Source: Ulva prolifera (lineage: Eukaryota; Chlorophyta; Ulvophyceae; Ulvales; Ulvaceae). From it: a stretch of DNA of 64,000 nt. This document shows positions 60,101 to 64,000 of this stretch, one piece after another. The notes under the pieces were generated by a model that did not search any database, was not told the origin of the DNA, and saw only the letters and a list, made by a program, of their open reading frames with translations. Each line of letters starts with the position of its first letter. Within the stretch, counting starts at the first letter, position 1. Where the stretch lies: positions 2,948,501 through 3,012,500 of the forward strand of contig CM041197.1 of assembly GCA_023078555.1 (NCBI GenBank). The letters run 5' to 3'. A program made the position numbers and the translations under genes.

Positions 60101-60442
60101 AAGCGCAGCAGACCACAAACATCATCGAATGCAGTCGAGGCTAACCATTGTGTTCGACCTACTTCGGGTGCCAAGTTTGTCAAGACCAGCAGGAAGATCA
60201 AAGCAGACACAAAGAAGACAGCTAGTACATTCGATGAGCGTTCAGCAAAGTGGGTGGATAAAGCTTTGGAGAAGGAGAACGCAGCTGCAGTGCGCGAGGC
60301 CCCGTTGAGCTGTGCAAGGCCACCTCTTCAGCCCATCATAGCCGACGATGCTGCCGATACAATCGAATCTCAGGGCGTCGAGATGGACGACATGGTGTAT
60401 TTACTGACAAATGGGATACAGAATTTTATGTCCAGTATTTAG
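57159..60442 (+). CDS. MULE transposase with SWIM zinc finger
   Basis: Transposase that would cut and move the surrounding element. Proposed exons are 57159-58083, 58155-58759, 58830-59170 and 59247-60442, with clean GT-AG introns and matching phases (about 1,020 aa). The N-terminal region has a Cys/His module (CCACRYSMHCRVF ... HNHGKH) of FAR1/FLYWCH type. The catalytic domain shows the first Asp in VLVMDTTFGTN, the second in ILTDDSAANQ, CLYHVRAAL, and a Glu in TTGVCEGFNSS. The SWIM finger is CCSCDAGRQQLFCVHH. A Lys/Ser/Thr-rich tail of over 250 residues follows and is long for the family. The reading frame shifts by one near 57,820-57,846 with no plausible intron (a stop lies at 57,846 in the first frame). 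This copy may be inactive or contain a sequence error. The ATG at 57,159 is the first in frame. Confidence 0.9.
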
Positions 60443-60830
60443 AAGTGTTAAAGAGTGTAAGTGCTGTGGGCTGGCCATCGTCTGTAGCAATGTTCAGCAC
60501 ACCTTACAAATGCCATTTGTCCCGCTACGATTGATGCACCAGTGCTATCGTCTATTGGCGTTGACAGGACAAGCTTTCAACAAATTGAGTATCTGACGTG
60601 AACTTGTGGCAGGTCGAGGCACCCGACCCAACAGGTCGAGTTGTGTGGGCCCCAGATACATCACGAAAAGCTCAGATATGTGTTAAAACGTAGCTGTGCA
60701 AAGTTACGACGGAGTTTCGAGGAGTGCTGTCCATAAACGGTCGTCCAATGCCACATCTGCATTGAGTCGCAGCCACCGAGTCGCAATCACGCCGCGAAGG
60801 CCACGATGTCCTAACTGATAACCAACAATC

Positions 60831-60941
60831 GATTTAGTGTGTCTCTGTGGTGGCCCTGATGCTTTCGCTTTGAGTTTTGTTGAGACTGCAAGCTAGCGAG
60901 GGTGGCGTGGTGTATAACCGTCGGGGAAAATAACACGGGGG
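60831..60941 (-). repeat. MULE right terminal inverted repeat
   Basis: Inverted partner of 57,009-57,119 with four substitutions and equal length. It ends ataacacggggg on the plus strand. Confidence 0.93.
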
Positions 60942-60949
60942 CAGCTCTG
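60942..60949 (+). repeat. Target-site duplication, right (cagctctg)
   Basis: Direct copy of 57,001-57,008 immediately outside the right inverted repeat. Confidence 0.85.
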
Positions 60950-61234
60950 GCGCGAGTCATGACAACAGACCCGCGAAACACCCACGCCCGCATGCTATGA
61001 CCGGCACCATTTCAGCCACCTGCTACATGTTCAATTTCTGGCAGTCCTGGGTGTCGAGTCTGGCCTATGCATCCGCCAGCAGCACGAGGCTCTCGTGCAC
61101 ATGTAGGGGCCTCACTCGCATGTTTGCGAGGTTGCCTTTTCAGTGTGCACAGTTGCCCGCTATCGGCAACGCTGAACGAGAGATTGCATTACGATGCCCT
61201 CACCGTCACGGCCGACACCAGGGAGCATATGCAG

Positions 61235-61970
61235 GCCGTGCAGCTGTTTCCGTCGAACATGGCCTGTTCACGTCCACTTAGCGCGCCAGCCAGTGGCGCC
61301 TTCCGTCACTCAGAGATCACCGATTCAGGCGAATCAGCGGACCTTGATGCACTGATGCAGCGCTCTCCAGTCCTGGAATCGTTGTACTGCGGATCGCAGC
61401 TCTCGCGGCCAGACTCGCCAGAGCTCAGCTGCAGGCTCCACTGCCGCACCCGAAGCCAGCGGCAACCTGGCACCTATGGAACAGTGCGATTCTTCTCCTA
61501 GACGCTATGAAATCAGGTTCATGCGGCGGCCGTGGCACTGCTTGTGTGGTCTGTTCGTGCTTGTTTCCCGCGTGCATCAGTACTGTGCCGAAATTCGACT
61601 GAAATTCGTCACGGCGATGCGCACCTGAACTGCATAGATGATATCAACGCATGGCTGAAGCAGGTTGGTGGTCCTGGTCCAAACCGTTGTTTCATTGTTG
61701 TTTCGCTCGTCCTTTGCTCTGTACTCGGCTGTTGGCCAATTGGTAGTCACCATTGTGTGCGCCAGCGGCACCGCATGGGGCCGCAGCAGCCACGTGTAGA
61801 GACAGATACCGATGCAATACGCACACATGGACCATACTGCCGTTCAACCTCGCTGCGCCTGATCTCGTGCACACGTCGCGAACCAACCGCACCGCCGCAT
61901 GCCGAAGCGGGCTGGCAGGTGATGTTCCGGACATTCCATGGCAAGCCCGGAGTTGCGACGAACTAAACCA
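61235..61970 (+). pseudogene. Truncated or broken Ser/Pro-rich family relative
   Basis: A CAG acceptor at 61,232-61,234 precedes AVQLFPSNMACSRPL, which parallels the AVQAPAQ start of family member 1; the DNA catgcaggccgtgca is nearly shared. MQRSPVLESL follows, and the frame stops at 61,499-61,501. A second open stretch from 61,532 has a hydrophobic segment (FIVVSLVLCSVLGCW). It ends with VMFRTFHGKPG at 61,920-61,950, reminiscent of the HVFRTF block of members 1 and 2. The pieces are in different frames. This is either a small intron-containing gene or a decayed copy close to the MULE. Confidence 0.4.
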
Positions 61971-63230
61971 CTCCAGGCGCTGCACAAGAGCTGACGCATG
62001 CCACAGGCCTGACATTCCATGGATCAGCATAAAAGTACAAAAAATTGAGTCCGCCATTTATTTTGGACAAATTAAAACAGAAAGTGGATACGGTCAAGTC
62101 TTAAAAAAATGTCGTAACTGTCGTGTTTTTCACCTTCCCCACACGCAGCTGCGGTACGATCTTCCGCAACTGCTTGAGAACGATGTGTCGGAACTGCGTG
62201 GGGTAGATCTACCACATGCACGACACACAGTTCAGGTAATTGGTGCATCATGTCACGCTCGGTCATCCTGTCCAAAGCTTCCTCCCCACGGGTGGCCATG
62301 CATCACAGCGGCACCAAGTCCACCTGCCACATATTGCGTCGTGACGGCATGCAGCTGGTTCGCAGCCCTATGCATGACGGCCGCTTGTGACCAAGGCCTT
62401 GCAAGGTCGCGGCGGCCAGGCAGCCTGGCCGCTTGCCCGTGGCCATCCACAAAGTCTCGTGATTAGCACGTGTTTCCGTTTCCTGACATCATGCGGAGTC
62501 AAGCGGCATAGGCTTGATGTAGCAACATGGCTCCACTCGGTGCTAACGAGGTGCTGCCACGCTGGCATACGTAGGGACCAAGCGGAGGGCTGACAGCACA
62601 TGCCCGCTCCCGAGCATGGCAGGTCTCTGCACACAGCAGCTGAACGACTGCGCTACAGCCTCAATGCTGCAGCTGTCATTCAAGGAGACTGCGTGGGGCG
62701 GCGTGTGCCGCGTGCGCGTGCGGCTGCGGCCTTGCCGGCCTGCTTCTGCTCACGCACCCCATTCCGCATGGCCTGCTTCTGCTCACGCACAGAGTGAGCC
62801 ACTAGATTCAATACCATATCGTGAGCTGCCGCCTCATTATATTATATGTGATGCGGGCTCGCAGTGTGTCGTGCAGCGCCAGCGTTGTCACACACATTGG
62901 CCCAGGATACCCGGGTGGTCAACATCCCAGTGGATGTGGCTATGTCATCATGCATGCGTAAATTTACACACATTGGAGGAGGGCCCCTGACTGCATCATG
63001 TGTCTCCAGCTGTGCCCTTCAGACCCGGCGCTCAAACCCCCACATCCCGCCTGTCATCCTTTTGCCACGAAAGTGCACTGTGAGCACCATGCCTGATGTG
63101 CCCTCTTCTGCTGCAGACGTCACCCTCCCCCTCTCACACTTCCTCACACGGCCTATCACAGACGCCGACAGCCGCCGGGGCGCACAGCGAACGCAGCCGG
63201 GGCCCCTGCGCCGCGTTTCCTGTCTGCCGC
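61971..63230 (+). other. Spacer with exon-like piece upstream of family member 3
   Basis: A block bounded by cag at 62,149 and a cag|gtaatt donor near 62,235 reads LRYDLPQLLENDVSELRGVD and looks like a real exon, but no family is recognised. The preceding 62,030-62,130 is unusually AT-rich. The region may hold upstream exons of member 3. Confidence 0.3.
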
Positions 63231-64000
63231 AGGCCCCCCCGCCGCTGCATCTCGCACACCGCCGGCGGCCGCATCACAACCTTCCCGGCACCCCCCGCCC
63301 GCACCTTCTCGACACATTCCGGCTCCCCTGCGGCCACCCTCTCCGCCAGCCGCAGCCTCTTTGCCGCCGTCGCGCGGCCGCGGCCTGGCCGGCCCAGATT
63401 CAGCCCGTCCAGGCACGACGGCGATGACTCAGCGCACGAGCCACGCTCCCCCCGGCACGGGTATTGCAGCCTCTCGTGCTCGCATCACACAGCGCACAGC
63501 CCGGAACATGGCAGCGCTTCCTCGACACGCCTCCTTGCGCAGCACATCACGCAGACTTGTGTCCAAGACCCGGAAAAATGCCGTGCGGATGCGTCCGGGA
63601 CGGACCGCGTCTTCCCGCGCTCGCCCGTACTTGCTCTGGAGGCGGAGGCGCGGGCTGCGCTGCCGCACGCGCTGTTCCACGCAGCAGGCCTTAATAGCTC
63701 GGCAGTCCATGAGTGGATGGGCGGCGTGGCTGTGGAGCCGCCGTCTCCCATGGCTCTCGGCGGCGACCCTACGCCACCCGCTGCCGACGCACCGGCTCAC
63801 ACAGCCTCTGACGCAGAACTGCGGCGGTACCAGTCCGGCATCCTGTCCGCTGGAGGCGGCCCCGCCGCCGGGGCAGCCTTCGGCGCTGCCGAGCCCAGCG
63901 CCCCTGTAGACGCGTCTTGCACATGTGTCTCCAGCTTCAACGAAGAACCGCCTTTCAACCAACCCCTCCCGCACGTGGGCTCCGTCCACAGTGATGAGGA
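63231..64000 (+). CDS. Ser/Pro/Ala-rich family protein, member 3 (runs off window)
   Basis: Third paralogue of the unrecognised family. GGRITTFPAPPAR is encoded at 63,264. The frame stays open to the right edge through SRSLFAAVARPRPGRP, SPVLALEAEARAALP, a Pro/Ala-rich linker and FNEEPPFNQPLP. The shared DNA around the motif is very similar to members 1 and 2, while the following sequence is largely unrelated. The likely exon start is after gccgcag near 63,230. In that frame the exon begins PPRRCISHTAGG. An alternative frame begins QAPPPL like the other members, so a frameshift or different splice phase is possible. The SYDP..HVFRTF block has not been reached by 64,000. The C-terminus is outside. 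Confidence 0.6.

Larger units (their letters stand above)
57009..60941 (+). mobile_element. Mutator-like (MULE) DNA transposon
   Basis: A 3,933-bp element bounded by inverted repeats (57,009-57,119 and 60,831-60,941) and an 8-bp direct repeat of host DNA. It encodes one plus-strand transposase that fills most of the interior. Four differences in 111 bp between the termini and the intact target duplication suggest a fairly recent insertion, although the transposase shows one apparent frame break. It sits inside the array of Ser/Pro-rich family loci. Confidence 0.93.

Noticed and set aside
62030-62075. Resemblance of the AT-rich ccgccatttattttgg stretch to a dinoflagellate spliced leader
   Set aside because: The match is partial, the splice donor context is wrong, and the genes here have ordinary dense cis-introns.

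Overview
This window reads as nuclear DNA of an intron-rich eukaryote, most likely a green alga (Chlorophyta). Coding exons are very GC-rich while introns and spacers are less so. Most introns that I could place by homology open with GTGCG and close with TGCAG or CGCAG. The recognisable proteins look plant/algal: BOR-type boron transporters, an APC6/CDC16 TPR protein and the COPII coat protein SEC23. The species call is inference.

Layout. (1) 1-12,392, minus strand: two tandem paralogues of a plant-type boron transporter (SLC4-like). The first runs off the left edge; the second is complete, with ten exons and 743 codons plus stop. (2) 13,147-17,822, minus: a complete nine-exon CDC16/APC6 gene (645 aa). 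(3) 18,418-27,438, plus: a complete eight-exon SEC23 gene (752 aa), divergent from CDC16 across a ~600 bp shared upstream region. Its last intron is 4.3 kb and full of repeats. For CDC16, SEC23 and the second transporter the summed exon lengths divide exactly by three, which supports the models.

(4) 27.4-64 kb: a repeat-laden, gene-poor accessory region. Its most distinctive content is an unrecognised plus-strand family of Ser/Pro/Ala-rich proteins. There are three large members (37.9-40.3, 48.2-49.5 and 63.2->64.0 kb) sharing the motif GGRITTFPAPPAR. The first two also share a downstream SYDP..HVFRTF block. Two small related fragments (47.2 and 61.2 kb) share a PVLESL motif. Exon-like pieces upstream of these tails may encode extracellular or membrane parts, but I could not assemble full genes.

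(5) 57,009-60,941: a well-preserved Mutator-like (MULE) DNA transposon with 111-bp inverted repeats differing at four positions, an 8-bp target duplication and a transposase with DDE and SWIM motifs. It sits within the family array.

Several dispersed repeat families, a perfect 36-bp-arm hairpin, a perfect 38-bp palindrome, a 14-bp minisatellite and long G/C homopolymers are also present. The housekeeping genes act in boron export, cell-cycle ubiquitination and ER-Golgi transport and do not form an operon-like unit. The candidate novel system is the tandem GGRITTFPAPPAR family.
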